Assembly (NCBI RefSeq): GCF_000332295.1
Contig: NZ_KB235930.1
Span: 1,679,895 to 1,743,894, forward strand
From: Fortiea contorta PCC 7126
GTDB taxonomy: Bacteria; Cyanobacteriota; Cyanobacteriia; Cyanobacteriales; Nostocaceae
DNA length: 64,000 bases
Direction: 5' to 3'
Under the pieces are notes generated by a model. That model ran no database searches, was not told the DNA's origin, and worked only from the letters and a program-made list of their open reading frames with translations. This document shows, piece by piece, positions 34,794 to 44,725 of this stretch (the first letter of the stretch is position 1; each line of letters begins with the position of its first letter). Made by a program: the position numbers and the translations under genes.

Positions 34794-36560
34794 TTAAGGT
34801 GTTCCTACCGCCCCAGAATAAACTAAACCTCGCTGCACATCCAAAGTCAAAATTGCGCCATCTCGAATGACTTGCGTCGCCTTTTTCACCCCAACAATCA
34901 CCGGGACACCCAAACGCAAACCAATTACCGCCGCATGACTGGTCAAAGTCTCATCTTCAGTGATAATTCCCGCTGCTTTGCGAATCGCTTCGACAAAATC
35001 TGCAGTGGTGCGGGGAGCAACTAAAATATCGCCAGGATTAAAGTTAGATGCATCCATCCCTGTATAAGCAACCCTGGCGCGACCAGTCACAGAACCTTGT
35101 CCTAATCCAATTCCTTGACCAAGAATTGCTGTGACTACTTCTACTTTAATCAAATCTGTTGACCCAGAAACTCCTTGCAGAGTCCCTGCAGTCATGACTA
35201 CCAAATCTCCCTCTGTGAGTAGGTCATTTTCTTGAGCAACATTGATAGCCGCTTGGAATGTCTGACCAGCAGAAGGCAATTCTAGCACCAATAGCGGTTT
35301 CACGCCCCAAACCATTTGTAGTTGTCGCGCCACATTCACGTGGGGAGTAATTGCCAAAATTGGTGTATGGGGGCGAAATTTGGACACATTGCGCGCTGTT
35401 GCCCCGGTTTGTGTTAGGGTCATAATCGCTGCAGCACCCAGTTGTTCGGCAATTTGTCCGACAGCTTGGCTAATAGCATTGGGAATGGAACGCCTAGCAT
35501 CTTTTAACTGGCGCGTGGGATTCTGCACTTGTTCTTGCTCGATGCGTTCAGCAATTCTCGCCATCGTTGCTACAGCTTCTACTGGGTATTCACCCACAGC
35601 AGTTTCATTGGAAAGCATGACCGCATCCGTACCATCCAAGATGGCGTTAGCCACATCCGACACTTCGGCACGAGTAGGACGGGGGTTGCTGACCATGCTA
35701 TCTAACATTTGCGTGGCGGTGATGATGGGAATCCCCAAGCGATTGGCTGTCGCAATCAGCCGCTTTTGCAGCACTGGGACATCCTCAGCTGGGAGTTCTA
35801 CCCCCAAGTCACCTCTAGCCACCATGACGCCATCACACAAAGCTAGAACCGCTTCCATTTGTTCGATGGCTTCGTGCTTTTCAATTTTGGCAACCACTGG
35901 TACGTATTTTCCCGTACTGGAAATTAGCTCTTTGATTTCGATCATATCCTGTGGGTTGCGGACAAAGGAAAGCGCGACCCAATCCACACCTTGGTCTAGA
36001 CCGAACATCAAATCCTCGCGGTCTTTGTCGGTCATGGCTTTAATTGAAAGGTAAACCCCAGGAAAGTTGACACCTTTGTTGTTAGAAAGTTTACCAGCCA
36101 CCGTCACTCGACAGTGCAAGTCACCTTTATCGCGGTTAATATCCTCAACCACCATCTCTACTCGCCCGTCATCGAGGAGGATTTTTGCACCTATGGGGAC
36201 TTCTTCCGCTAAATATTCGTAGGTGACGCAGCTAATTTCTTGTGTACCGATGACTGGACGATTTGTCAAGGTGAAGCGCGAGCCTTTCGCCACAACTATC
36301 GATCCGTTCTCAAACCGCCCCAGACGAATTTTTGGCCCTTGCAAGTCTTGGAGAATTGCTACTGGCTGATTAAGTTCAAAAGCGGTTTGCCGAATTAAGC
36401 GAATATTACGCTGATGGTCAGCATGAGTCCCGTGGGAGAAATTTAGCCGCAGTGTAGTTGCGCCCGCTTCAATAATTGCTTTGAGCATTTCTGGGCTACT
36501 AGTTGCAGGCCCAATAGTAGCAACAATTTTTGTCCGGCGTATAGAATCTCTTAATTGCAT
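34794..36560 (-). CDS. pyk: Pyruvate kinase
   Basis: Converts phosphoenolpyruvate and ADP to pyruvate and ATP. Catalytic barrel landmarks: RRTKIVATIGPATSS, LRLNFSHGTHADH, MVARGDLGVELP and ITATQMLDSM. At 588 aa it has an extra C-terminal domain (about residues 480-588; GSVTGRARVAY, DETLTSHAAVIGLRLGVP) resembling the PEP-utiliser swivelling domain including a TSHAA histidine motif, as in Geobacillus and cyanobacterial Pyk. It is monocistronic on the minus strand. Confidence 0.97.
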   Translation of the reverse strand: MQLRDSIRRTKIVATIGPATSSPEMLKAIIEAGATTLRLNFSHGTHADHQRNIRLIRQTAFELNQPVAILQDLQGPKIRLGRFENGSIVVAKGSRFTLTNRPVIGTQEISCVTYEYLAEEVPIGAKILLDDGRVEMVVEDINRDKGDLHCRVTVAGKLSNNKGVNFPGVYLSIKAMTDKDREDLMFGLDQGVDWVALSFVRNPQDMIEIKELISSTGKYVPVVAKIEKHEAIEQMEAVLALCDGVMVARGDLGVELPAEDVPVLQKRLIATANRLGIPIITATQMLDSMVSNPRPTRAEVSDVANAILDGTDAVMLSNETAVGEYPVEAVATMARIAERIEQEQVQNPTRQLKDARRSIPNAISQAVGQIAEQLGAAAIMTLTQTGATARNVSKFRPHTPILAITPHVNVARQLQMVWGVKPLLVLELPSAGQTFQAAINVAQENDLLTEGDLVVMTAGTLQGVSGSTDLIKVEVVTAILGQGIGLGQGSVTGRARVAYTGMDASNFNPGDILVAPRTTADFVEAIRKAAGIITEDETLTSHAAVIGLRLGVPVIVGVKKATQVIRDGAILTLDVQRGLVYSGAVGTP

Positions 36561-36754
36561 AAGGGATGGATCTAGGGAGCTATCTGGGAATTATCGTAAG
36601 TTAAGGAGCATTCAATTTTCAGTCACTGCCATAGCAGTTAGGGGGTAGGGATTGGGCATTGGACATTAGTTATTTCCCCCTCATCTCCCTCATCCCCAGT
36701 CCCCATTTGAATTGTTATCCTCTTTGGCGGGGGCTAGAACTGTTATCGTACACT

Positions 36755-36838
36755 AATCTTGGTTACATCCTCCCTGAGGAGGAGATTTGGCGATCAAATC
36801 TTTGGTACTCGCTACACCCTTTTGATTAATCCAAGATT
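36755..36838. other. Possible multi-helix RNA element between pyk and crtR
   Basis: AATCTTGG (36755-36762) pairs with CCAAGATT (36831-36838) and closes a junction with two perfect hairpins, CCTCC/GGAGG (36769-36782) and GATTTG/CAAATC (36784-36100 range ends at 36800), plus a weaker GGT/ACC arm. It lies about 190 nt upstream of pyk on the minus strand and about 150 nt upstream of crtR on the plus strand. No known family was recognised; the surrounding 36561-36977 otherwise holds GGGATTGGGCATTGGA-type spacer repeats. Confidence 0.35.
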
Positions 36839-36983
36839 TTCGTCTCGTTTGGAATCATAGCGCTATTCCTCTGCTGTTCAACAAAAATGGCGATAATTCT
36901 TGCTATACATTAATTTACAAAACTTTATTCTTCCCTAACCTTTATCGTATATTCGTAATGATTGGAAAGATAAGGAGTTGAGA

Positions 36984-37883
36984 ATGTTAACGTCGGAGGC
37001 ACCAAAACGATTGACTACCCCGCCCAAGGAATTTTTAGCGCCTCCTGGTGACTTTAACCCCACCCTACTGCTGTTTACGGTGGTGGTGATGATGCTAGTG
37101 TTATCCAATTTTGGTTACTGGCTATGGGAATGGCCCCACTGGTTGTGCTTTAGCGTTAATACTCTGGCGTTGCATTGTGCAGGAACTGTGATTCATGATG
37201 CTTGTCATCAATCGGCTCACCGCAATCGAGTGATCAACGCTTTGTTAGGACATGGTAGTGCATTAATATTGGCTTTTGCCTTTCCAGTATTCACACGGGT
37301 GCATTTGCAGCATCATGGTCATGTGAATCATCCCAAAGATGATCCCGATCATTATGTCTCTACTGGTGGGCCATTATGGTTAATTGCAGTCCGGTTTCTA
37401 TACCATGAGGTGTTTTTCTTTCAACGGCGATTGTGGCGCAATTATGAACTACTAGAATGGTTTATTAGCCGCTTAATTGTTGTATCAGTTGTTTATATTT
37501 CGGTGCAATACCACTTTTTAGGTTACATTCTCAATTTTTGGTTCATCCCAGCATTTTTAGTGGGGATAGCACTAGGATTATTTTTTGATTATCTGCCCCA
37601 TCGTCCTTTTGCGGAACGCGATCGCTGGAAAAATGCCCGCGTCTACCCTAATCGTTTGCTTAATATCCTCATTTTGGGACAAAATTATCACCTCATCCAT
37701 CACTTGTGGCCTTCGATTCCCTGGTACAATTACCAGCCTGCATACTATACTATGAAGCCACTTTTAGATGAAAAAGGCTGTTATCAAACTTCCGGATTAT
37801 TACAAAAAAAAGACTTTTTTGAGTTTGTTTACGACATTTTCCTCGGAATTAAATTTCATCACCATCAAGTGGTGGAAAAGTAG
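36984..37883 (+). CDS. crtR: Beta-carotene hydroxylase (CrtR-type)
   Basis: A membrane di-iron hydroxylase of the fatty-acid-desaturase superfamily that adds 3-hydroxyl groups to carotenoids, giving zeaxanthin and related pigments. Histidine boxes are visible: HDACHQSAH, HLQHHGHVNHP and NYHLIHHLWPS. Four or more hydrophobic helices and 300 aa length fit CrtR. ATG 36984 is favoured since AAGGAG lies 6 nt upstream; TTG 36978 is in frame. The two hairpin repeats at 37892-37992 may end the transcript. Confidence 0.93.
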   Translation: MLTSEAPKRLTTPPKEFLAPPGDFNPTLLLFTVVVMMLVLSNFGYWLWEWPHWLCFSVNTLALHCAGTVIHDACHQSAHRNRVINALLGHGSALILAFAFPVFTRVHLQHHGHVNHPKDDPDHYVSTGGPLWLIAVRFLYHEVFFFQRRLWRNYELLEWFISRLIVVSVVYISVQYHFLGYILNFWFIPAFLVGIALGLFFDYLPHRPFAERDRWKNARVYPNRLLNILILGQNYHLIHHLWPSIPWYNYQPAYYTMKPLLDEKGCYQTSGLLQKKDFFEFVYDIFLGIKFHHHQVVEK

Positions 37884-37891
37884 TAAATTTG

Positions 37892-37992
37892 GCAAAAAGT
37901 AGGGGCGAACGGTTGTTCGCCCTGATCAACAATTCATATGTAGCAAAAGTAGGGGCGAAAGGTTGTTCGCCCTGATCAACCATTCATCTGTT
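37892..37992. repeat. Tandem pair of 50-bp hairpin repeats
   Basis: Two near-identical units of about 50 bp, each with a GGGCGAAC/GTTCGCCC-type stem (first copy perfect, second with one change), start at 37892 and 37943. They follow crtR and could terminate transcription. GTAGGGGCGAACGG words are common dispersed repeats in Nostocales. Confidence 0.85.
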
Positions 37993-38112
37993 GCAAAGAT
38001 TATTTGAATTGGTATAACTTGTGTTAGTAGTAGATTAAACTTAAGTTAAAGGCAATCTCCCGAAAGTGCTAGGGTGATTTTATGTTTCTTTTAATTTTTA
38101 GAAAAATACACG

Positions 38113-39081
38113 GTGGAACTAAAGGTGACTAGTATTGATAGCGACATCTTCTCTTTTTCGGGAGAAGTATTAGTTCCCCAGGCTTCTCCTGAATTTAAAT
38201 CAGGTTTTATCGGCATTATCGGTCGTCCTAATGTCGGTAAATCTACCTTGATGAATGAAGTAGTAGGACAAAAAATTGCCATTACCTCACCTGTAGCACA
38301 AACTACACGGAATCGGTTAAGGGGTATATTAACTACACCAGAAGCCCAGCTAATTTTTGTAGATACACCAGGAATTCATAAACCCCATCACCAATTAGGG
38401 GAAGTTTTGGTGAAAAATGCCAAAATTGCCATTGAATCGGTGGATGTGCTGCTGTTTGTGGTGGATGGAACAGTTGCGTGTGGCGCAGGCGATCGCTTTA
38501 TTGCCGAATTGCTCAGTCGCAGTCAAACCCCGGTGATTCTGGGTTTGAACAAAATCGATCAACAACCATCAGACACCCAAATTATAGATGATAGCTACGC
38601 ACAACTAGCAGAGGTTCATCAATGGCAAACAGTAAAATTTTCTGCCAAGACTAATGCAGGAATACCCCAACTTAAAGATTTATTAATCGAACATTTAGAA
38701 TACGGGCCATATTACTATCCCCCAGATTTGGTAACAGACCAGCCAGAACGCTTTATCATGGGGGAATTGATTCGGGAACAGATTTTACTCTTAACTAGAG
38801 AAGAAGTTCCCCATTCAGTAGCGATCGCTATCGATTTGGTAGAAGAAACCCCAAGCATCACCCGTGTCCTCGCCACTATCAATGTCGAAAGAGATTCTCA
38901 AAAAGGTATTTTGATTGGTAAAGGAGGGACAATGCTCAAATCCATTGGTAGCGCCGCCCGCGAACAAATTCAAAAGCTGATTGCTGGGAAAGTTTATCTA
39001 GAACTATTTGTGAAAGTCCAGCCAAAATGGCGACAGTCCCGCAATAGTTTAGCCGAGTTGGGTTATCGGGTGGAAGAATAG
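38113..39081 (+). CDS. era: GTPase Era
   Basis: A ribosome-assembly GTPase that binds the 3' end of 16S rRNA. G1 GRPNVGKST, G2 region TTRNRLRG, G3 DTPGIHKP, G4 NKID and G5 SAKTNAG are all present, then a C-terminal KH domain with IGKGGTMLKSIG. A 30-residue N-terminal extension precedes the usual start. The start is GTG 38113; no ATG is available before the G domain. Confidence 0.96.
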   Translation: MELKVTSIDSDIFSFSGEVLVPQASPEFKSGFIGIIGRPNVGKSTLMNEVVGQKIAITSPVAQTTRNRLRGILTTPEAQLIFVDTPGIHKPHHQLGEVLVKNAKIAIESVDVLLFVVDGTVACGAGDRFIAELLSRSQTPVILGLNKIDQQPSDTQIIDDSYAQLAEVHQWQTVKFSAKTNAGIPQLKDLLIEHLEYGPYYYPPDLVTDQPERFIMGELIREQILLLTREEVPHSVAIAIDLVEETPSITRVLATINVERDSQKGILIGKGGTMLKSIGSAAREQIQKLIAGKVYLELFVKVQPKWRQSRNSLAELGYRVEE

Positions 39082-39172
39082 GGGTTAGGGATTACGGACT
39101 AGGGAACGCCTATGCTCCCCGTTCCTGGAAATACTCATCATACACCCTTGTTCAAAACAGAATTTTTGGCTT

Positions 39173-39361
39173 ATGGCTCAAACTGCACAAAAATGGTACA
39201 TTGTCAAGCATAGTACTGAAATATGCAAAATCGTCCCCGGTGAAGAACTTGGGGACGATAATTCTGAGATTATAGAACAGTGGGGGCCGTTTAATTCTCA
39301 AGGAGAAGCGATCGCCCATCGCATCGGATTAATCAGGGCTGGTAAATGTCAACCCCAATAA
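39173..39361 (+). CDS. Small conserved-type hypothetical protein, 62 aa
   Basis: Not recognised. It is soluble, with YIVKHSTEICKIVPGEE and EQWGPFNSQGEAIAHRIGLIRAGKC, which looks like a compact beta-alpha fold. ATG start, and a HIP1 octamer within the frame. Convergent with the protease gene that ends 23 bp away. Probably real, in view of clean codon use. Confidence 0.65.
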   Translation: MAQTAQKWYIVKHSTEICKIVPGEELGDDNSEIIEQWGPFNSQGEAIAHRIGLIRAGKCQPQ

Positions 39362-39384
39362 ATCCAGGTGAAGATTCACAACCT

Positions 39385-40671
39385 TTAATTACTCACTCCG
39401 GTCGTAGCACCTTTAGCAGCAATTTGTTTACCAATCACTTCTACCGCCTTCGCAAATTGCGGATCTGCCATGGTGGCGAGTTTATCACGCTCGTTGAGCC
39501 ATAAATCCTGACGCTGGGCATCGGTTAAATCCACCTTGACATCTGGATCAATCCCATGCTTATTAATATCTTTACCACTGGGTGTATGGTACTTGGCAAT
39601 TGTCACTGCTAGCCCTGAACCATCTTCCAAAGGACGCACTGATTGCACTAAGCCCTTACCAAAAGTTTGACTACCTACCAAAACTGCCCGCTTGTTATCT
39701 TGCAGTGCACCTGAGAGAATTTCACTAGCACTAGCCGAGCCTTTATCTACCAAGACCACCAACGGCTTATTCGTTAAAGCGCGTCCGTTGGCTATCTCCC
39801 GCTCTTGTTCTCCTTGACGGTCAATAGTGGAAACAATTGTGCCTTTATTGAGCCACATGCGGGCAATTTCTACGCTGGAGAATAGCAAGCCACCGGGATT
39901 ACCCCGCAAATCTAAAACATACCCAGAAACCTTTTTGGCTTCAAGAGCTTTGATGGCACTTTGCATTTCCTTACCAGCATTAGCACTGAACTGGTTCAAG
40001 CGGATATAACCAAGATTACCTGTAGAAGTTGGCTTTTGGGAAAACTTCACCGGATGAATTTCAATCCGAGCGCGTGTGATTTCAAACTGTTTTGTTTGAC
40101 CACTGCGGCGAATTGTCAGCTTGACTTTTGTATTTGGTTCACCCCGGATCAGGGAAACGGCTTGATTGGTATCCATCCCCTTAGTACTTTTACCGTTGAT
40201 GGAAAGAATTTCATCCTTAGCCAAAATTCCCGCTTTGAATGCAGGTGTGTCCTCAATGGGCGCAATCACAACCAGTTGCTTTGTCTTTTCGTCTTGACTG
40301 ATAGTGATACCGATACCTGTTAGTTCACCGGAGGTATCCACCTGCATATTCTTGAATTCTGTGGGATCCATGAACCGGGTGTATGGGTCGTCTAGCTTTT
40401 TGAGCATTTCCCGGATGGATTTATAAGCTTCTTGCTGATTAGTATAAGACTTAGTCAAGTACTCCTTCCGCACAGCCTGCCAATCTAGCTGATTAAAAGT
40501 ACCGTCCACGTATTGGCGTTGAACAATTTGCCAAACTTCGTCGATTAATTCCTTGGGACTTTCTTTAAATGAAGCCTGACCTCTTGAGTGAATGCCAAGA
40601 CTAGTGACGGCAATTGTTGATAGCGTCACCGCCGTAGCGCCCAAAACCAGCTTACTTTTCGTAATTACCAT
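39385..40671 (-). CDS. Carboxyl-terminal processing protease (S41 family)
   Basis: A secreted serine protease with a signal-anchor N-terminus (VLGATAVTLSTIAVTSLG), a PDZ domain at about residues 100-190 (GIGITISQDEKTKQLVVI, GMDTNQAVSLIRG) and the S41 catalytic core with Ser in DKGSASASEILSGAL and Lys in SQTFGKGLVQS. Cyanobacteria carry several paralogues; CtpA processes the D1 protein of photosystem II. Which paralogue this is cannot be decided here, so no symbol is given. Confidence 0.92.
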   Translation of the reverse strand: MVITKSKLVLGATAVTLSTIAVTSLGIHSRGQASFKESPKELIDEVWQIVQRQYVDGTFNQLDWQAVRKEYLTKSYTNQQEAYKSIREMLKKLDDPYTRFMDPTEFKNMQVDTSGELTGIGITISQDEKTKQLVVIAPIEDTPAFKAGILAKDEILSINGKSTKGMDTNQAVSLIRGEPNTKVKLTIRRSGQTKQFEITRARIEIHPVKFSQKPTSTGNLGYIRLNQFSANAGKEMQSAIKALEAKKVSGYVLDLRGNPGGLLFSSVEIARMWLNKGTIVSTIDRQGEQEREIANGRALTNKPLVVLVDKGSASASEILSGALQDNKRAVLVGSQTFGKGLVQSVRPLEDGSGLAVTIAKYHTPSGKDINKHGIDPDVKVDLTDAQRQDLWLNERDKLATMADPQFAKAVEVIGKQIAAKGATTGVSN

Positions 40672-40803
40672 AATGACAGCTGTGCCAGAAGGAAAATTTT
40701 TTATAGTTTCAGTATGCTCAATCTAGCACAGGGTATCACTGTCAAGACTAAGCATGTATTCTTATTACAACAAAATGGTTAAAGATCCGGCGATCGTGAT
40801 CTA

Positions 40804-40848
40804 GGGGAGTGTGGGGAGTGTGGGGAGTGTGGGGAGTGTGGGGAGTGT
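40804..40848. repeat. Minisatellite: 9-bp unit GGGGAGTGT x5
   Basis: Five exact head-to-tail copies. It starts the repeat block downstream of ispG and runs directly into the 8-bp array that follows. Confidence 0.95.
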
Positions 40849-40960
40849 GGGGAGATGGGGAGATGGGGAGATGGGGGAGATGGGGAGATGGGGAGATGGG
40901 GAGATGGGGAGATGGGGAGATGGGGAGATGGGGAGATGGGGAGATGGGAGATGGGGAGAA
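40849..40960. repeat. Microsatellite: 8-bp unit GGGGAGAT, about 14 copies
   Basis: Nearly perfect tandem array, with one unit of nine bases and one of seven. Runs of four Gs every eight bases give strong G-quadruplex potential on the plus strand. Confidence 0.95.
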
Positions 40961-40996
40961 AATAAGTTTATGCTTACGCTTTTGATCTTCTACTTT

Positions 40997-41127
40997 CTCC
41001 CACACTTCCCACACCTCCCACACCTCCCACACCTCCCACACCTCCCACACCTCCCACACCTCCCACACCTCCCACACCTCCCACACTTCCCTCTCCTCCC
41101 ACACCTCCCACACCTCCCACACCTCCT
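40997..41127. repeat. Minisatellite: 9-bp unit CTCCCACAC, about 14 copies
   Basis: Tandem array with one disrupted unit near 41085-41098. Read on the minus strand it gives GTGTGGGAG, almost the reverse complement of the left 9-bp array, so the two can form an imperfect stem. Because nine is a multiple of three, all frames stay open (WEV or LPH repeats), which produces spurious ORFs. Confidence 0.95.
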
Positions 41128-41149
41128 CCAGCCCCTAGCCTCTAGCCGC

Positions 41150-42376
41150 TCATGGCTCTACCCAGCGTCCATCTGCTTTGATCAGATTGATTAATTCCTC
41201 TACGCCTTGGTCTTCTGGGACTTTTTTAATCTCTTCTCTGCCGCGATATAAAGAAATGTAACCGGGGGTTTTGCCTACATAACCGTAGTCGGCATCTGCC
41301 ATTTCTCCTGGCCCATTGACAATACAGCCCATAACTGCTATGTCTAACCCGGTGAGGTGTTTGGTTGCTTCCCGGACTTGGTGCAGTACTTCTTCTAGGT
41401 TAAATAAGGTACGTCCGCAGGAGGGACAGGCTACGTACTCTACCATAGTTTTCCGCAATCCTAAAGCTTGCAGAATGCTGTAGCAGACAGGAATTTCTTT
41501 TTCTGGGGCTTCGGTGAGTGAAACTCGGATGGTATCGCCAATGCCATCAGCAAGTAAAGTAGCAATACCTGCGGTGGATTTAATCCGTCCATATTCGCCA
41601 TCCCCAGCTTCGGTGACGCCTAGATGTAGGGGATAATCCATACCCAAATCATCCATGCGTTTGGCGATGAGGCGATAGGCGGCTACCATGACGGGAACGC
41701 GCGAGGCTTTCATGGAAATGACGATGTTGCGGAAATCTAGGGACTCACAGATACGAATGAATTCTAAAGCCGATTCCACCATTCCTTCTGGGGTATCGCC
41801 ATAGGTAAAGAGCATTCTTTCGGCGAGGGAACCATGATTTACCCCAATTCGCATTGCTTTACCTTGGTCTCGCAAGGAGACTACAAGAGGCTCTAAAGTT
41901 TCGCGGATTTTTTCGCCAATTTCGTCAAATTCAGCTTTGGTATATTCGCCTCGGTTGGCGTTTGGCTTTTCAAATACATACAACCCTGGATTAATCCGCA
42001 CTTTCTCGATGTGCTTGGCGACTTCTAAAGCGATTTTCATGCCGTTGTGATGCACATCGGCCACAATGGGTACATCTCGATAAGTGCGAATTAGTTTTTG
42101 CTTAATTTCCGCTAGGGCTTTGGCGTGTGCCAAGCTGGGGACTGTTACCCGGACGATTTCGCAACCAATTTCGTGGAGACGACGAATGGCGGCTACGGAA
42201 CCGTCTATATCTAATGTATCTTCGTTGATCATCGACTGTACTACCACGGGATAGCTACCCCCGATGGTGACATCGCCTACCTTTACAGGGCGGGTTTTAC
42301 GCCGCTTGATTGTTGTGTCGAAGGTGGGTTGACTGGATGTGCTATTTACAGTTGTAACTGTAGGCAGAGTTTGCAT
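41150..42376 (-). CDS. ispG: 4-hydroxy-3-methylbut-2-en-1-yl diphosphate synthase
   Basis: The MEP-pathway iron-sulfur enzyme that converts MEcPP to HMBPP for isoprenoid synthesis. The TIM-barrel half shows [13 protein letters not shown] and RINPGLYVF, and the cluster half has CPSCGRT and a third cysteine in [11 protein letters not shown]. Length of 408 aa matches the two-domain bacterial and cyanobacterial form, which takes electrons from ferredoxin. Both flanks are minisatellite DNA: 41127 is only 22 bp beyond the stop, and another array begins 132 bp upstream. Confidence 0.97.
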   Translation of the reverse strand: MQTLPTVTTVNSTSSQPTFDTTIKRRKTRPVKVGDVTIGGSYPVVVQSMINEDTLDIDGSVAAIRRLHEIGCEIVRVTVPSLAHAKALAEIKQKLIRTYRDVPIVADVHHNGMKIALEVAKHIEKVRINPGLYVFEKPNANRGEYTKAEFDEIGEKIRETLEPLVVSLRDQGKAMRIGVNHGSLAERMLFTYGDTPEGMVESALEFIRICESLDFRNIVISMKASRVPVMVAAYRLIAKRMDDLGMDYPLHLGVTEAGDGEYGRIKSTAGIATLLADGIGDTIRVSLTEAPEKEIPVCYSILQALGLRKTMVEYVACPSCGRTLFNLEEVLHQVREATKHLTGLDIAVMGCIVNGPGEMADADYGYVGKTPGYISLYRGREEIKKVPEDQGVEELINLIKADGRWVEP

Positions 42377-42507
42377 AACCGCATTAGGTAAATTTGCTGT
42401 GGCGAAAATATCAAATTTCCAAACCTCTGCTTTTCAGATTGCCATAGGTGGTGTCATTTTGAGCGTTGCATAAGCAAAAAATACAACTTCGTGGAGCATA
42501 GGACATG

Positions 42508-42795
42508 GAACCTGAAGTTTAAGCCTTTGAACCTCAAGCGTCAGCCTTTGAACCTCAAGCGTCAGCCTTTTAACCTCAAGCGTCAGGCTTTGAACCTCAA
42601 GCGTCAGGCTTTGAACCTCAAGCGTCAGGCTTTGAACCTCAAGCGTCAGCCTTTGAACCTCAAGCGTCAGGCTTTGAACCTCAAGCGTCAGGCTTTGAAC
42701 CTCAAGCGTCAGCCTTTGTGAACCTCAAGCGTCAGGCTTTGAACCTCAAGCGTCAGCCTTTTAACCTCAAGCGCGAGCCTTTTAACCTCAAGCTT
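42508..42795. repeat. 21-bp tandem repeat, about 14 copies
   Basis: Units of the form AACCTCAAGCGTCAG(G/C)CTTTG. Two sub-variants (AGGCTTTG and AGCCTTTG) alternate, and a 2-bp insertion occurs at about 42719. The unit is a multiple of three so it reads NLKRQAL/NLKRQPL in one frame until the insertion. There are no spacers, so this is not a CRISPR. Confidence 0.95.
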
Positions 42796-42900
42796 CCCCA
42801 CTTCCCCATCACCCCACCTCCCCATCACCCCACCTCCCCATCACCCCACCTCCCCATCACCCCACCTCCCCATCACCCCATCACCCCACCTCCCACACTC
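42796..42900. repeat. 16-bp C-rich tandem repeat, about 5-6 copies
   Basis: Units CCCATCACCCCACCTC follow the 21-bp array without a gap. Similar CACCTCCC words occur at the right edge of the window (near 63970-64000, other strand) and at 40997-41127. Confidence 0.9.
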
Positions 42901-43131
42901 CCCTTTTCAACATTTCGTGGTTAGAGATTTTATGCCAAATAAAAGTTAAAAGTTTATGTCGAACAATTAGAATTTGACTAAGAGCATCAATCCGCCCTTT
43001 GACTTAAGTATTCTGTGGAATTGGCAAATTTTAGGAGACACAAACCTAGTAATAGTTTCCTGAAATCCTACTAAAGTAAGAATTTCAATTTAAAGGTGGC
43101 AACGCCATACAAATCTACCATTAGCTAACGC

Positions 43132-44529
43132 ATGAATGAAACTGATTTAGCTTTTACTCCAGCTTTAGAGTTGGCACAATTAATCCGTCGTCGGGAAGTT
43201 TCGCCTTTAGAGTTGGTAGAAATATATTTAGAACGGATTGAACAGTTAAACCCGCAACTGGGAAGTTATTTTACGGTGACGGCAGAGTTAGCGATCGCCG
43301 ATGCTAAAGCCAAAACTGAAGTGTTAACCAATACCTCGGAATTACCGCCCTTCTTTGGTGTACCGATTTCTATTAAAGACCTCAACTCTGTGGCAGGTAT
43401 TCCCTGTACTTACGGCAATGCTGCTTTACTTAATAATATTCCTGACTATGATGATGGAGTGGTATCGCGGATTAAAGCGGCGGGATTTATTGTCTTGGGC
43501 AAAACAGCTACATCGGAGCTTGGTTCTTTTCCTTACAGTGAACCTACGGGATTACTCCCAGCTAGAAATCCTTGGAATTTAGATTATACTGCTGGCGGTT
43601 CTAGTGGTGGCGCGGCGTCGGCGGTGGCTGCGGGGTTATGTGCGATCGCCCAAGGTTCTGATGGTGGTGGTTCGATTCGGGGGCCTGCGGCTTGTTGTGG
43701 TTTGGTGGGGATTAAACCAGCACGGGGACGGGTGACAAAAGCGCCATTAGGCGATCGCTTGGCGGGAATTTCCACAAACGGCCCGATCGCCCGGACTGTG
43801 GCGGATGCAGCGGCGCTGTTGGATACAATGTCTGGTTATTTCATGGGCGATCCTTACTGGTTAAACGCTCCAGAACCATCGTTTTTAGCGGCTGTGCAAA
43901 ATCAAGTTGGTAATCTGCGGATTGCTTTTACTACTAATATTCCTCCTTTGGGCGTCGCTGATGCTAACTGTACACAAGGAGTGTTGCAAACAGTCAAATT
44001 ATTAGCAGAACTGGGACACCAAGTTGAGGAAAAATCCCCAGATTACAGCGGCTTGGTGGAACCGTTTCAGATTGTATGGCAAGCTGGGATAGCGGGATCG
44101 GGATTTCCCGTTGATTTAATGCAACCTTTAAATCGCTGGCTATTCAACCGCACAGGTACAGTTGGTGAATATGTGCAAGCTGTAGCCCAAATGCAAATTG
44201 TCGCTAGACAAATTGTGGCATTTTTTGAGACTGTGGATGTGTTGGTGCTACCGGTGTATCTGCATTCGCCGATTCGGGTAGGCGAATGGGCTGACTTGAG
44301 TCCAGAAGCAACATTTGAAAATATTATTAACTGGGTTGCACCTTGTCCCCCAGCTAACGCCACTGGACAACCAGCGATCGCTCTTCCTGTGGGTTTTGAC
44401 AGCAATGGTTTACCGATCAGTGTGCAGTTAGTCGGTAAGCCTGCTGCAGAAGCTACCTTAATTAGCCTCGCCGCGCAACTAGAAGCCGCTAACCCTTGGA
44501 TTCATCGCCGTCCAGCTTTGGCTATTTAA
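43132..44529 (+). CDS. Amidase signature family hydrolase
   Basis: A 465-aa amidase with the Ser-cisSer-Lys triad: Lys in PISIKDLNSVAG, the glycine-serine-rich AGGSSGGAASAVAAGL segment, and GSDGGGSIRGPAA with the nucleophile. The family includes GatA and aliphatic or aryl amidases. The C-terminal GQPAIALPVG segment is typical. It is unlikely to be GatA because the GatA-specific context and length are missing, so the substrate remains open. A 200-bp non-coding gap with a hairpin-poor AT-rich sequence follows. Confidence 0.88.
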   Translation: MNETDLAFTPALELAQLIRRREVSPLELVEIYLERIEQLNPQLGSYFTVTAELAIADAKAKTEVLTNTSELPPFFGVPISIKDLNSVAGIPCTYGNAALLNNIPDYDDGVVSRIKAAGFIVLGKTATSELGSFPYSEPTGLLPARNPWNLDYTAGGSSGGAASAVAAGLCAIAQGSDGGGSIRGPAACCGLVGIKPARGRVTKAPLGDRLAGISTNGPIARTVADAAALLDTMSGYFMGDPYWLNAPEPSFLAAVQNQVGNLRIAFTTNIPPLGVADANCTQGVLQTVKLLAELGHQVEEKSPDYSGLVEPFQIVWQAGIAGSGFPVDLMQPLNRWLFNRTGTVGEYVQAVAQMQIVARQIVAFFETVDVLVLPVYLHSPIRVGEWADLSPEATFENIINWVAPCPPANATGQPAIALPVGFDSNGLPISVQLVGKPAAEATLISLAAQLEAANPWIHRRPALAI

Positions 44530-44725
44530 TGTTAAATCCTGAAAAATTTCTCAACTGACGGTGTTTGCAGTTTTGCATCAGTTTGAGATTTTCAACTTGG
44601 GAACCATTGTATTGCTTTGGTTCCCAAAATTAATTATCACAACAACTATCTAAAAAACAGCAAGCCGGCTTACAGGCGTCTGCATACTTAATACTTCAGC
44701 CTTTTTATACTAGTTGAATTTAATT

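Noticed and set aside
35380-36054. 224-codon plus-strand frame inside pyk
   Set aside because: Antisense shadow of pyruvate kinase; the product is Ser/Ala-rich with no domain.
40748-41194. Open frames coding for WEV or LPH repeats
   Set aside because: They are a by-product of the 9-bp tandem arrays, whose unit is a multiple of three and leaves frames open.
42491-42924. Frames coding for NLKRQAL repeats, or a CRISPR array
   Set aside because: The 21-bp units are contiguous with no spacers, a 2-bp insertion breaks the frame, and there is no start with a good SD.
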